From Sphingomonas horti (GTDB taxonomy: Bacteria; Pseudomonadota; Alphaproteobacteria; Sphingomonadales; Sphingomonadaceae), in NCBI RefSeq assembly GCF_009753715.1, contig NZ_WQMS01000001.1, positions 248,001 through 312,000 of the forward strand: a DNA stretch of 64,000 nucleotides. Direction: 5' to 3'. This document shows positions 16,708-25,306 of the stretch, one piece after another. The position numbers and the translations under genes are program-made. Position 1 is the first letter of the stretch. Every line of letters begins with the position of its first letter. The notes beneath the pieces were generated by a model. That model was not told where the DNA came from. It saw only the letters and a program-made list of their open reading frames with translations, and made no database searches.

Positions 16708-19046
16708 CACGCTCTCCGCTTCGCGACCTGGCTTTCGATCGCGGCGAGCAGGCCCATCCGGTCGTAGCGATAGACGCTGCCGTCATTGGCGCCGGCCATG
16801 TCGGGCCTCAGCCGGATCACCGGCGCCGCGCCGGCCGCAACCGGCTCGCCGCCCGCGATCACGACATCGGCCTGCGCTTCGACCGACTCGCCGGCAAAGC
16901 CGACGCGGTAGCCCGCGGCTTCGAGAAGCGGGCGCAGGATCTCGCGCGACCAGCGGTCCTCGGCATCGGCCAGCAGGCACAGCGGCCGTTCCTCCCGGAC
17001 CGGCGCGGCATCCGCCTGCGCGAACAGCCAGAACACGTCGATCAACTCGACCTGCTCGCCCTGGACCAGCGCCACGCCGGCGATCGGCCCTTCCGAGGTC
17101 GCATGATGCATGGCCGGCGGCAGCTGGACGATGTCGATCACGTCGTCGATCGCGAATGCCAGTTCGGACGCGCCGTCGCTCAGCCGCAGCAGCTTGACCA
17201 TGGCGCCGGCGGGCAGGCCTTCCTCACAGCCCAGCAGGGGGAGCAGCCGGCCGTCGATGGCGACGCGCAGCCGGCCCGCGGTTTCGGCGATGCGGTCCGC
17301 GGCCACGTCCTCGAGCCGCTCGACCACGCCCAGGCGGATGCCGCGGCGGCGGCCGGCGAGATCGTGGAACAACAGCGTCGACGTCAGCTCCGGCCCCGTT
17401 TCCGCCGCCGCGTCTTGAGTGAGCGCCGCAATCGGGTTCGCTTCCTCGGGCTCGATGCCGGCGCGCGCGGCAATGCCGACGGCGTCGAGCATCAGCATCG
17501 GCACGCCGCTGTCGGGCAGCGACATGCCGCCATAGACGCCGGCACCCATCACCGCCGGCGATGCCGGCTTGATCACCAATTCCTCATGGTCGTGCACGGC
17601 CTGGACGCAAAGCGCGTAGGACAGGCCGGCGCCGGCGCTGACGACGACGATCGTGCGGCCGGTCACTTCGTCGACATGCCCGGTGCCGAGCACATGCTCC
17701 AGGTGCAGCAGCGGCAGGGCGCGGCCGCGAATGGTGGCGACGGTGGCGTCACCCAGCGTATCGATCCGGATCGACGCGCTCGATACGTGCACGATCTCCT
17801 CGATCGCGGAGCGCGGGATCGCGAAGCTCTGGCTGCCCGCCGACACGGTCAGCGACGCGATGATGGTCAGCGTCAGCGGCACGCGTATGGTCGTGCGCAG
17901 CCCGAAGCCGGGCCGGTTGTCGAGCTCGATCGAGCCGCCGATCCGCTCGATGTTCGACTTCACCACGTCCATGCCGACGCCGCGGCCGGAGATCGCCGTC
18001 ACCTGCTCGGCGGTCGAGACGCCGGGGGAAAAGATCAGCGCCGCGCGCGCAGCCGGCGGCAGCGCGTTGGCAAGCTCTTGCGTGATGACGCCGTTCGCGA
18101 TCGCCTTTGCGACCAGCCGCCCCTCATCGATGCCGTTGCCGTCATCGGCAATCTCGATGACGATCTGGTTGCCCGACTGGCGCGCGCTGATCGACAGCCG
18201 CCCGGCCTCGGGCTTGCCGCGCTTCCGCCGGACCTCGGCGTTTTCGATGCCGTGATCGATCGAGTTGCGGACCATGTGCGTCAGCGGATCGCGCATCAGC
18301 TCGATCATCTCGCGATCGAGCTCGACATCGCTGCCGTCGATGTCGAGATCGACCGTCTTGCCGAGCTCTGCCGACGTATCGCGCACCATCCGCGGCAGCG
18401 CGGAGAAGAGCTTCTCGATCCGCTGCATGCGGGTGCGCGTGATCGAATCGCGCATATCTGCCAGGCAGGTCGACAGGCGCTCGAAGGCGCCTCCCACTTC
18501 CTGCTCGGCACCGACTTCGCGTAGGCGCCGCGCCAGCTCGTTGCGGGCAAGCACCATGTCGGAGACGCCACTCATCATCCGGTCGAGCAGCTCCAGCGGC
18601 ACGCGGATGCTGCGCGCGGGGGCCTTGTTGGCGGTCTGGACGACGTGCGGGGCCGCGCCGGTGATCGGGCAGACATTGGCTTCGGCCGACAGCGCGGCGA
18701 TCAGCAGCCCGTCATCGCCGCTCGGCAGCTCGGCGCCGCTTTCGAGCGCTTCGGTCAGCTCGCCGATCCGGTCGATGATCGCCAGCACCGCGCTGACCAG
18801 TGCCGCGTCGGCGGTGCGCGTTCCGGAGCGGAGCTCGGCCAGCACGTCCTCGGCGGCATGGCTCAGCGTCTCGAAGCGCGGCAGGTCGAGGAAGCCGCAG
18901 CTCCCCTTCACGGTGTGCACGAAACGGAAAATGGCATCGAGCCGGCCGCGATCACTCGGATCCGCCTCCCACGCGATGATCTCGCCCGAGAGCGCATCGA
19001 GCGTCTCGCGCGTCTCCGCCAGGAATTCCGCCAGAAGATCGTCCAT
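16707..19046 (-). CDS. cheA: CheA histidine kinase with two CheW-like domains and a degenerate receiver
   Basis: A 779-residue hybrid CheA. The Hpt domain (1-105) has His44 in FRFVHTVKGSCGF. There is a dimerisation helix pair near 150-215, an ATPase domain (240-392) with N-box HMVRNSIDHGIE, G1 DDGNGID and G2 GRGVGMDVV, and a CheW-like P5 domain about 392-535. A second CheW-like domain covers about 560-695 and a receiver-like tail about 705-779 (LCLLADAEDRWSREILRPLL) lacks a recognisable acceptor Asp. The P2 docking domain seems absent or very short. A GTG 9 nt upstream is an alternative start. Confidence 0.92.
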   Translation of the reverse strand: MDDLLAEFLAETRETLDALSGEIIAWEADPSDRGRLDAIFRFVHTVKGSCGFLDLPRFETLSHAAEDVLAELRSGTRTADAALVSAVLAIIDRIGELTEALESGAELPSGDDGLLIAALSAEANVCPITGAAPHVVQTANKAPARSIRVPLELLDRMMSGVSDMVLARNELARRLREVGAEQEVGGAFERLSTCLADMRDSITRTRMQRIEKLFSALPRMVRDTSAELGKTVDLDIDGSDVELDREMIELMRDPLTHMVRNSIDHGIENAEVRRKRGKPEAGRLSISARQSGNQIVIEIADDGNGIDEGRLVAKAIANGVITQELANALPPAARAALIFSPGVSTAEQVTAISGRGVGMDVVKSNIERIGGSIELDNRPGFGLRTTIRVPLTLTIIASLTVSAGSQSFAIPRSAIEEIVHVSSASIRIDTLGDATVATIRGRALPLLHLEHVLGTGHVDEVTGRTIVVVSAGAGLSYALCVQAVHDHEELVIKPASPAVMGAGVYGGMSLPDSGVPMLMLDAVGIAARAGIEPEEANPIAALTQDAAAETGPELTSTLLFHDLAGRRRGIRLGVVERLEDVAADRIAETAGRLRVAIDGRLLPLLGCEEGLPAGAMVKLLRLSDGASELAFAIDDVIDIVQLPPAMHHATSEGPIAGVALVQGEQVELIDVFWLFAQADAAPVREERPLCLLADAEDRWSREILRPLLEAAGYRVGFAGESVEAQADVVIAGGEPVAAGAAPVIRLRPDMAGANDGSVYRYDRMGLLAAIESQVAKRRA

Positions 19047-19102
19047 CGGCCCCACTAACCCTATTGGAGGGTCCTATGGCGCGCCGACAGTTAAGAGGGG
19101 GT

Positions 19103-19747
19103 TTACCCCGCCCTGAGGGTCGCCCCGAACATCACGAACGGGTCTTCCGGAGCGGAGACCTGGATCGACCCGCCCGCCTGCCGCGTCAGCTCGCTGGCAA
19201 GCCAGGCGGCCGCGGCGCGGGGCGTCACTTCGTCGGCACCGGTGCGGCCTTCGAGCGCCTGGCGCAGCTCCGGATCGAGCACCAGCCGCGGTCCTTCGGC
19301 GCGGACCACCATCTCGGTGCCGTTCGCGGTCTGCTCGGCCCCGATGTCGAGCCGGCCGCCGCGCACCAGCGCGTCGCCGGCGATCAGCGCCAGGTTCAAC
19401 AGCACCTTGATCGCGGGTTTGGAGAGCGTCGCCGGCTCGACCATCCAGCCGATCTCGATCCGCCCGCCTTCCCCGAACATGCCCTCGATCGCGGCCTTCG
19501 CTTCGCGCGAGTCGACACTGTCGCCGAAGCCGCCGGCGGCGCCGAATGCGAGGCGGAAGAATTTGAGCTTGTTGGCCGAAGCGCGCGCGCTTTCGTTCAA
19601 CAGATCGAGGCAGCGCGCCCGCATCTCCGGATCATGCTCGTCGGCAAGCAATTCCAGGCCGTTATTCAACGCCCCGACCGGGCTCAACAGGTCGTGGCAG
19701 AGGCGGGAGCAGAGCAGGCTGGCGAAGTCGATGGCGGCTGTGGTCAT
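19103..19747 (-). CDS. chpT: ChpT-type histidine phosphotransferase
   Basis: A 214-residue dimeric Hpt with a degenerate ATPase-like domain, the CckA-to-CtrA/CpdR phosphorelay intermediate of alphaproteobacteria. His18 in LCSRLCHDLLSPVGAL is the phosphoacceptor. The ATG at 19747 is used; the frame extends upstream into repeat-rich DNA. It lies 57 nt before cheA in the same orientation, so cell-cycle and chemotaxis signalling genes may be cotranscribed, as in other sphingomonads (inference). Confidence 0.85.
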   Translation of the reverse strand: MTTAAIDFASLLCSRLCHDLLSPVGALNNGLELLADEHDPEMRARCLDLLNESARASANKLKFFRLAFGAAGGFGDSVDSREAKAAIEGMFGEGGRIEIGWMVEPATLSKPAIKVLLNLALIAGDALVRGGRLDIGAEQTANGTEMVVRAEGPRLVLDPELRQALEGRTGADEVTPRAAAAWLASELTRQAGGSIQVSAPEDPFVMFGATLRAG

Positions 19748-19826
19748 GGGGGTCTCTAGTGGCGGAGCACGCGACGCGGAGCAAGGGGCCGGACGCGCGG
19801 TTCGTCGGGGGAATGAGTCGGCCAAG

Positions 19827-19985
19827 CTCCTCCCCGAGCTTGCTCGGGGAGGGGGACCGCGCGCGCCAGCGCGTGGTCGAGGGGCTGAGCGCGCAGCGCG
19901 AAGTAAAAACCCTCCGCTTCGCTCCGGGCCCCTCCACCACTCGCCTTTGGGCGAGCGGTCCCCCTCCCCTGCAAATGCAGGGGAC
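19827..19985. repeat. Long composite palindromic intergenic repeat, second copy
   Basis: A 159-nt block with the architecture of the repeat at 7845-8016: CTCCCCGAGC facing GCTCGGGGAG, a GGTCGAGGGGC arm facing GCCCCTCCACC, the internal GGTTTTT/CGCTTCGCTC spacer, and CCCTCCCCTGC facing GCAGGGG at the right. It lies between chpT and the JAMM protease gene. Confidence 0.75.
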
Positions 19986-19987
19986 GA

Positions 19988-20377
19988 CTAAGAGGCGCTC
20001 AGCGCCACCCGCTCAAATCCGCCCTCCCCCGCGATCCACGCCGTCACCGCATCGCCCGCGACGATCAGCCACAATTTGCCGTCCCTCGCAGCCATGGCCT
20101 CGTCGGTGTCCGATGGCGCGGCGCGCCCGCCGGGGTGCGAATGATAATAGCCGGCGAGCTTCGGTCCGCCCGTCCGCTCGGCGCGGATCGCGGCGAACAG
20201 CGCGGCGGGGTCGATCTCGAAATGCCGCACCGGGTCATCGGCCACGTTGACCGCCGCCATGACGCCATCGATCAGGTCCACGCTTCCGAGCAGCAGGCCG
20301 CAGGCCTCGCGCGGCGCTTCGGCGGCGGCGTGGGACCGGATCGCGTCCAGAACGGTCCTTGAAATCCCGACCCTCAT
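19988..20377 (-). CDS. JAMM/MPN (Mov34) family metalloprotease-like protein
   Basis: A 129-residue single JAB1/MPN domain. All JAMM residues are visible: Glu24 in REACGLLLG and the metal site His79-x-His81-x7-Ser89-x2-Asp92 in HSHPGGRAAPSDTD. Bacterial stand-alone JAMM proteins act on sulfur-carrier ubiquitin-like proteins or other small peptides. No ThiS/MoaD partner lies alongside. It is divergent from rluD. Confidence 0.83.
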   Translation of the reverse strand: MRVGISRTVLDAIRSHAAAEAPREACGLLLGSVDLIDGVMAAVNVADDPVRHFEIDPAALFAAIRAERTGGPKLAGYYHSHPGGRAAPSDTDEAMAARDGKLWLIVAGDAVTAWIAGEGGFERVALSAS

Positions 20378-20395
20378 CGCCACATCGGGTAGCGA

Positions 20396-21349
20396 ATGAA
20401 CCGGGGGGTTTCCATTCTCGACGCGACGATCGGAGCCGAAGCGGAAGGCTGGCGGCTCGACCGCGCGCTCGCCGCGGCGCTGCCGACGCTGTCGCGCGAA
20501 CGGATCAAGGCGCTGATCTCCGCCGGCCAGGTCCGCCGCTCGGACGGCGCCCTGCCCCGCGATCCCGCGCTGAAGGCCCGGGCCGGCGAAAGCTTCGCCG
20601 TCGAAGTGCCGGCGCCCCGGCCCGCGCACAACGAAGCGCAGGACCTGGGGCTGCAGGTCGTTTTCGAAGACGATCACCTGATCGTGATCGACAAGCCCGC
20701 CGGCATGGTCGTCCATCCCGCCGCCGGCAATCCGGACGGAACGCTGGTCAACGCGCTGCTGCATCATTGCGCGGGCAACTTGTCGGGCATCGGCGGCGTG
20801 GCGCGGCCGGGGATCGTCCACCGGATCGACAAGGACACGTCGGGGCTGCTGGTCGCCGCCAAGACCGACCGCGCGCATGAGGGGCTGGCGAAGCAGTTCG
20901 CCGCGCACACGATCGACCGCCGCTACCAGGCGATCGTCGCCGGGCTGCCCAAGGGCTCCGGCACAGTCGACGCGAACCTTGCCCGCTCCGACGCGAACCG
21001 GAAGAAGGTCGCGATCGTCGGTGAAGGCCGGGGCAAGCGCGCCGTGACGCACTGGCGGCTGGAGCGCGCGCTTCGCGATTCGGCGCTGGTCGAATGCCGG
21101 CTGGAAACCGGGCGCACGCACCAGGTGCGCGTGCACATGGCCTCGATCGGCCACCCGCTGCTGGGCGATCCGGTCTATGGCCGCAGCCGGCCCGCCACGC
21201 GCGAGCTGTTGAAACGGCTGGGTTTCGAACGGCAGGCCTTGCATGCGGCACGGCTCGGCTTTGTCCATCCGGTCACAAGCCAGGCTTTAGCGTTTGACAG
21301 TCCGATGCCGGCTGACATGCAGGAACTGTTAAGCGCACTGTCCGTATAG
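20396..21349 (+). CDS. rluD: RluD-type 23S rRNA pseudouridine synthase
   Basis: A 317-residue RluA-family pseudouridine synthase. An S4 RNA-binding domain covers residues 20-65 and the catalytic Asp145 lies in HRIDKDTSG; LETGRTHQVRVHMASIGHPL is the C-terminal family block. Length and the S4 domain fit RluD (sites 1911, 1915, 1917 of 23S rRNA), although RluC-like specificity cannot be excluded. It lies 64 nt upstream of rpoH and may be cotranscribed. Confidence 0.88.
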   Translation: MNRGVSILDATIGAEAEGWRLDRALAAALPTLSRERIKALISAGQVRRSDGALPRDPALKARAGESFAVEVPAPRPAHNEAQDLGLQVVFEDDHLIVIDKPAGMVVHPAAGNPDGTLVNALLHHCAGNLSGIGGVARPGIVHRIDKDTSGLLVAAKTDRAHEGLAKQFAAHTIDRRYQAIVAGLPKGSGTVDANLARSDANRKKVAIVGEGRGKRAVTHWRLERALRDSALVECRLETGRTHQVRVHMASIGHPLLGDPVYGRSRPATRELLKRLGFERQALHAARLGFVHPVTSQALAFDSPMPADMQELLSALSV

Positions 21350-21413
21350 TTTCGTTAAGCTTTTGCCGCACTCCGGCTATGGAGGCGGCGGTTCGCAGGG
21401 AGAAGAATAGATC

Positions 21414-22319
21414 ATGGCCAACGGCAACAACGTCCCCGCGACGATCCCCGCGTTGGGCGGCGAGGCCAGCCTCAACCGCTATCTGGCGGAAATCAGGAAA
21501 TTCCCGATCCTGACGCCGGAGCAGGAATTCATGCTCGCCAAGCGCTATCAGGAACACCAGGACCCTGAAGCGGCGGCGCAGCTCGTCACCTCGCACCTGC
21601 GCCTCGTCGCCAAGATCGCCATGGGCTATCGCGGCTATGGCCTGCCGGTGTCGGAGCTGATTTCCGAGGGCAATATCGGCCTGATGCAGGGCGTGAAGAA
21701 ATTCGAGCCCGATCGCGGCTTCCGCCTCGCCACCTATGCAATGTGGTGGATCAGGGCTTCGATCCAGGAATTCATCCTGCGCTCCTGGTCGCTCGTGAAG
21801 ATGGGCACCACGGCGGCGCAGAAGAAATTGTTCTTCAACCTCCGCCGGATGAAGAACCGGATCGACGCGTTCGAGGACGGCGATCTCAAGCCCGAAGACG
21901 TGACCAAGATCGCGACCGATCTGGGCGTCACCGAGGCCGACGTCATCAGCATGAACAGGCGGATGGCGATGGGCGGCGACACCTCGCTGAACGTCACGAT
22001 GCGCGACGACAGCGAAAGCCAGTGGCAGGACATGCTGGCCGACACCGATCCGCTGCAGGACGAAATCCTGGCCGAGAGCGAGGAAAAGGAAGTCCGCCAC
22101 GAGCTGCTGCTGGAAGCGATGGGCGACCTCAATGACCGCGAGAAGCATATCCTGACCGAGCGCCGCCTGGCCGAGGAGCCGAAGACGCTGGAGGAGCTGA
22201 GCCAGGTCTATGGCGTCAGCCGCGAGCGCGTCCGCCAGATCGAGGTGCGCGCGTTCGAAAAGCTGCAGCGCGCGATGCTGCGGCTGGCCGGCGATCGCCG
22301 CCTGCTCGCGATGGCATAG
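21414..22319 (+). CDS. rpoH: RNA polymerase sigma-32 factor
   Basis: A 301-residue heat-shock sigma factor. Region 2 has SEGNIGLMQGVKKFEPDRGF and LATYAMWWIRASIQEFILRS, the RpoH box is QKKLFFNLR, and the region 4.2 helix-turn-helix is GVSRERVRQIEVRAFEKLQ. It directs transcription of chaperone and protease genes. GGGAG precedes the ATG. Alphaproteobacteria often carry two rpoH genes; only one is in the window. Confidence 0.96.
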   Translation: MANGNNVPATIPALGGEASLNRYLAEIRKFPILTPEQEFMLAKRYQEHQDPEAAAQLVTSHLRLVAKIAMGYRGYGLPVSELISEGNIGLMQGVKKFEPDRGFRLATYAMWWIRASIQEFILRSWSLVKMGTTAAQKKLFFNLRRMKNRIDAFEDGDLKPEDVTKIATDLGVTEADVISMNRRMAMGGDTSLNVTMRDDSESQWQDMLADTDPLQDEILAESEEKEVRHELLLEAMGDLNDREKHILTERRLAEEPKTLEELSQVYGVSRERVRQIEVRAFEKLQRAMLRLAGDRRLLAMA

Positions 22320-22400
22320 CAAGGCTTTTCAAACCCTCTGCTTGAAACCGGCCGCGTCGCGCAGCTAGGAAAGGCTTCCCCTTTCCGGAGCGGTCCCTTC

Positions 22401-23672
22401 ATGTTCAAAGCCTTCAGTTTCGCCGCCCTTCTGCTTGCCGGCTGCGCCGCCCAGGCGTCCGCCGCCACGGATGTCGGCAAAGTGATCGCCAGCCCGGCGT
22501 ACAAGAAGGCGGTGTCGGTCCTCGACAGCCAGCACGACAGGATCGTGCAGGATATCGTCACGCTGACCGAGATCCCCGCTCCTCCGTTCAAGGAGAAGGC
22601 GCGCGCAGAGGCCTATCTGGAGATGCTGCGCGCGGCGGGTCTGACCGACGTGGAGATGGACCCGGAAGGCAATGTGATGGGTCTGCGCCGCGGCACCGGC
22701 CCGGCCGGCGGCCCGCTGGTGGTGATCGAAGCGCACCTCGACACCGTCTTCCCCGAGGGCACGCCGGTGAAGGTCCGCCGCGAAGGCACAAAGCTGTTCG
22801 CGCCGGGCATCGGCGACGACACGCGCAGCCTGGCGGTGCTGCTCGGCTATGTGCGGGCGATGAACGAAGCCGGCGTGAAGACCAGGCGCGATATCCTGTT
22901 CGTCGGCAATGTCGGCGAGGAAGGGCCGGGCGACCTGCGCGGCACCCGCTATCTGTTCCACAAGGGCAAGTACAAGGACCGGATCAAGACCTTCTTCTCG
23001 ATGGACGGCACCGACGGCAGCCGCATCGTCAACGGGGGCGTCGGGTCGCGGCGCTACCGCATCACGTTCAAGGGGCCGGGCGGCCACAGCTATGGCGCGT
23101 TCGGGCTGGTCAATCCGATGGCGGCAATGAGCCAGACGGTGGTCGACCTCTACAAGGTCGAAGTCCCCAAGACACCGAAGACCACCTATTCCGCGAGCGT
23201 CACCGGCGGCGGCACGTCGGTCAACTCGATCCCGAACGACGTGTTCATGGAGTTCGACATGCGCTCCGCCAGCGCCGAGGAGCTCGCCAAGCTCGAACAG
23301 CGGTTCAAGACGATCGTCGAGGCCGCGGTCGCAGGCGAGAACAAGGCGCGCTCGACGCGCGAAGGCGCGGTCACGGCCGAGTTCAAGCTGATCGGCGACC
23401 GCCCGGCGGGCACCACGCCGGCGGATTCCGAGCTGGTCCGGACCGCGCAGGCGGCAATCTCGGCGCAGGGCCTGAAGCCCGAGCTCAACACTTCCTCCAC
23501 CGACGCCAACGTGCCGATGCACCTCGGCATCCCCGGCATCACGATCGGCTCGGGCGGCAGCGGCGGCCGCGCCCACTCGCTCGACGAGTGGATCGACGTG
23601 GAAAAGGGCGCGAGCCTCAAGGGCATGCTCCCGGGCCTGACGATGCTGCTCGCGATGGCGGAACTTCAATAG
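22401..23672 (+). CDS. Secreted M20 family zinc metallopeptidase
   Basis: A 423-residue exported M20 peptidase. The N-terminus AALLLAGCAAQASA can act as a lipobox (LAGC) or a Sec site ending ASA. Zinc-site motifs are visible: EAHLDTVFPEG, GIGDDTRSLA, the catalytic GEEGPGD, and the C-terminal AHSLDEW His. The lid domain carries the conserved GPGGHSYGAFG. It likely trims peptides or hydrolyses small amide substrates in the periplasm; no specific substrate can be named. Confidence 0.87.
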   Translation: MFKAFSFAALLLAGCAAQASAATDVGKVIASPAYKKAVSVLDSQHDRIVQDIVTLTEIPAPPFKEKARAEAYLEMLRAAGLTDVEMDPEGNVMGLRRGTGPAGGPLVVIEAHLDTVFPEGTPVKVRREGTKLFAPGIGDDTRSLAVLLGYVRAMNEAGVKTRRDILFVGNVGEEGPGDLRGTRYLFHKGKYKDRIKTFFSMDGTDGSRIVNGGVGSRRYRITFKGPGGHSYGAFGLVNPMAAMSQTVVDLYKVEVPKTPKTTYSASVTGGGTSVNSIPNDVFMEFDMRSASAEELAKLEQRFKTIVEAAVAGENKARSTREGAVTAEFKLIGDRPAGTTPADSELVRTAQAAISAQGLKPELNTSSTDANVPMHLGIPGITIGSGGSGGRAHSLDEWIDVEKGASLKGMLPGLTMLLAMAELQ

Positions 23673-23682
23673 CGGCGGAGTC

Positions 23683-25044
23683 TCAGGGCCTGGCGGGCAG
23701 CTCCAGGTTCCAGTCCTGCGCCGCGCCCCGCTCGCGCCCGTAAGCGAGCAGGCAGGCCATGTAGCGCGCATGGAATTCGAGGGGGTTGTCCTTGCGGCGG
23801 TCCTCCTCGGTCCAGTCGAAGCAGGTGCGTTCGTCCGGCGCCGCATAGCCGGGAATGCGGTAGGTGAAAGCGTCCGACCGGTCATGGTCGATGAAGGCCA
23901 GACGGTAGCGATAGGGGCTGCCGGTGCTCGCCAGCCGCTCGATCGCGTCGAGCGAAAAGCGGCTGACCTGGTTTTCGAGGATGTCGACGGCCCGGAGCGC
24001 CAGGTTGATCGCATTCCATTTGTCGACACGGTTGCCGGCGCGGTCCGTCCAGTCCTCGGAATAGAGAAAGCCGTTCACGATCACGTCGAAATTGACCGGC
24101 ATCGACGAGGCGCTGACCGCATCCACGATCTGGCGCGCGAACACGCTGTAGCGGGCACCGCCATCGATGAAGAGGTGCTCCAGCAGGTCACCGGTGCTCT
24201 CGTCCAGGATCGTGAGCGTCACGGGTTCGGCCGCGAGCGGGACCGAAGAGGAAGCGATCAATGCGTCGGCATAGCATCGCCGGTAGGTGGCGCGGTCGCG
24301 AACCGAGTCGCGCGCCAGCTGGACCATGTCGAGCGCATAGCCCTGGCCGTCGTCCAGATCGGTCACGCCGACGAACAGCGAACGGCCCTTGTTCCCCTCC
24401 TCCACGATCGCGTCCAGCGTCGCGTCGTCGATGAACTGGACCAGGCGGTCGTGCAGCGGCGCCAGAGATCCCTGCGAGCCGCTGATGATGCCGCCCACGA
24501 GCCCGCCGGGGCGCTTGTCCAGGATCGTCCGCTCGCGCGTGATCGAGCTCGCGAGACCCAGGTCCTGGAGGTAGGACGTATCCTTGCTGAGGCCGGTCAC
24601 GAACGCGCCAGTATCGGCCGGATAGGCGCGCGCATGGACCGGATGATGCGCCAGGAAAGCGAACGTGCTCTGCAGCGCGCCGGTGCTGATGCCAGTGACG
24701 ATGCTGTAGTCCGGCACTTTGTCGCCCGCGCCGATCAGGAAGCCGGTGCCGAACAGGCCGTGCTGGCTGCCGCCGCTCAGCACCAGGACGTCGAGCGCGC
24801 CGCGTCCCTGCGCGCGCGCGTTACCGGCGACCGCCGCCACCTTCTCCTGGAAGGTGTCGGGCTTGCCGTTCGGCGGGGCGGGAAGCTGCGGCTGCAGCTG
24901 CGCCTCGAATTTCGGATGGTTGCGGCTGACCAGCAGCGGATAGGCGTGGATCGTGCAGCCCGTGGTCGCCTGCGGCCGCACATGCGCGCAAGCGCCCAGC
25001 GCGATCGTCACCAGCCCCGCAAGCAAGACGCGCAATCCCGGCAT
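23683..25044 (-). CDS. Patatin-like phospholipase, probable lipoprotein
   Basis: A 453-residue patatin-domain hydrolase. The N-terminus has a lipobox (TIALGAC, Cys at residue 19), so it is likely membrane-anchored. The oxyanion motif GGSQHGLFG (91-99), the nucleophile Ser120 in GISTG and the catalytic Asp in FIDGGARYS are all present. Such enzymes deacylate phospholipids. The ATG at 25044 is chosen because it starts the signal peptide. It is convergent with the M20 gene and faces the rpoA end. Confidence 0.87.
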   Translation of the reverse strand: MPGLRVLLAGLVTIALGACAHVRPQATTGCTIHAYPLLVSRNHPKFEAQLQPQLPAPPNGKPDTFQEKVAAVAGNARAQGRGALDVLVLSGGSQHGLFGTGFLIGAGDKVPDYSIVTGISTGALQSTFAFLAHHPVHARAYPADTGAFVTGLSKDTSYLQDLGLASSITRERTILDKRPGGLVGGIISGSQGSLAPLHDRLVQFIDDATLDAIVEEGNKGRSLFVGVTDLDDGQGYALDMVQLARDSVRDRATYRRCYADALIASSSVPLAAEPVTLTILDESTGDLLEHLFIDGGARYSVFARQIVDAVSASSMPVNFDVIVNGFLYSEDWTDRAGNRVDKWNAINLALRAVDILENQVSRFSLDAIERLASTGSPYRYRLAFIDHDRSDAFTYRIPGYAAPDERTCFDWTEEDRRKDNPLEFHARYMACLLAYGRERGAAQDWNLELPARP

Positions 25045-25133
25045 GACAGCCCCGCTGGCAAAGTCCGTACGAATGCGACCCGCGCGCAAATTACGCCTGT
25101 TGCGGAAAGCGGACAAGCATTGCGTGCGCCAAC

Positions 25134-25158
25134 AAAAAGGCCGCCCGAAGGCGGCCTT
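25134..25158 (-). terminator. Rho-independent terminator of the rpsM-rpsK-rpoA unit
   Basis: On the minus strand the hairpin GGCCGCC-TTCG-GGCGGCC, flanked by AA/TT pairs, is followed by TTTTTG. It has an ultrastable TTCG tetraloop, and lies 145 nt after the rpoA stop. Confidence 0.92.
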
Positions 25159-25173
25159 CCTGATCGTCGGCAC

Positions 25174-25306
25174 GCGCGGCAAAGCCGCGCCCTCGGTTGG
25201 GCCTCGTCGCCGGCCGGGCTGCGGCGTCTCCGGGTTAGCTGGCGCTAACCCGGTGCGCCGTGATCGCGGCAGGCAGTCCCCCGGACTGCCCGCTTGTCGC
25301 GATCAC
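25174..25306. repeat. Three tandem hairpins in the rpoA 3' region
   Basis: Three perfect inverted repeats are stacked between the rpoA stop and its terminator: 25260-25306 (GTGATCGCG/CGCGATCAC with an inner GGCAGTCC/GGACTGCC stem, overlapping the rpoA stop codon), 25230-25253 (CCGGGTTAGC/GCTAACCCGG, 4-nt loop) and 25174-25190 (GCGCGGC/GCCGCGC). No T-runs follow, so they are not simple terminators. Confidence 0.8.

Noticed and set aside
25230-25253. The CCGGGTTAGC hairpin as a terminator
   Set aside because: No T-run follows on either strand; the real terminator is at 25134-25158.
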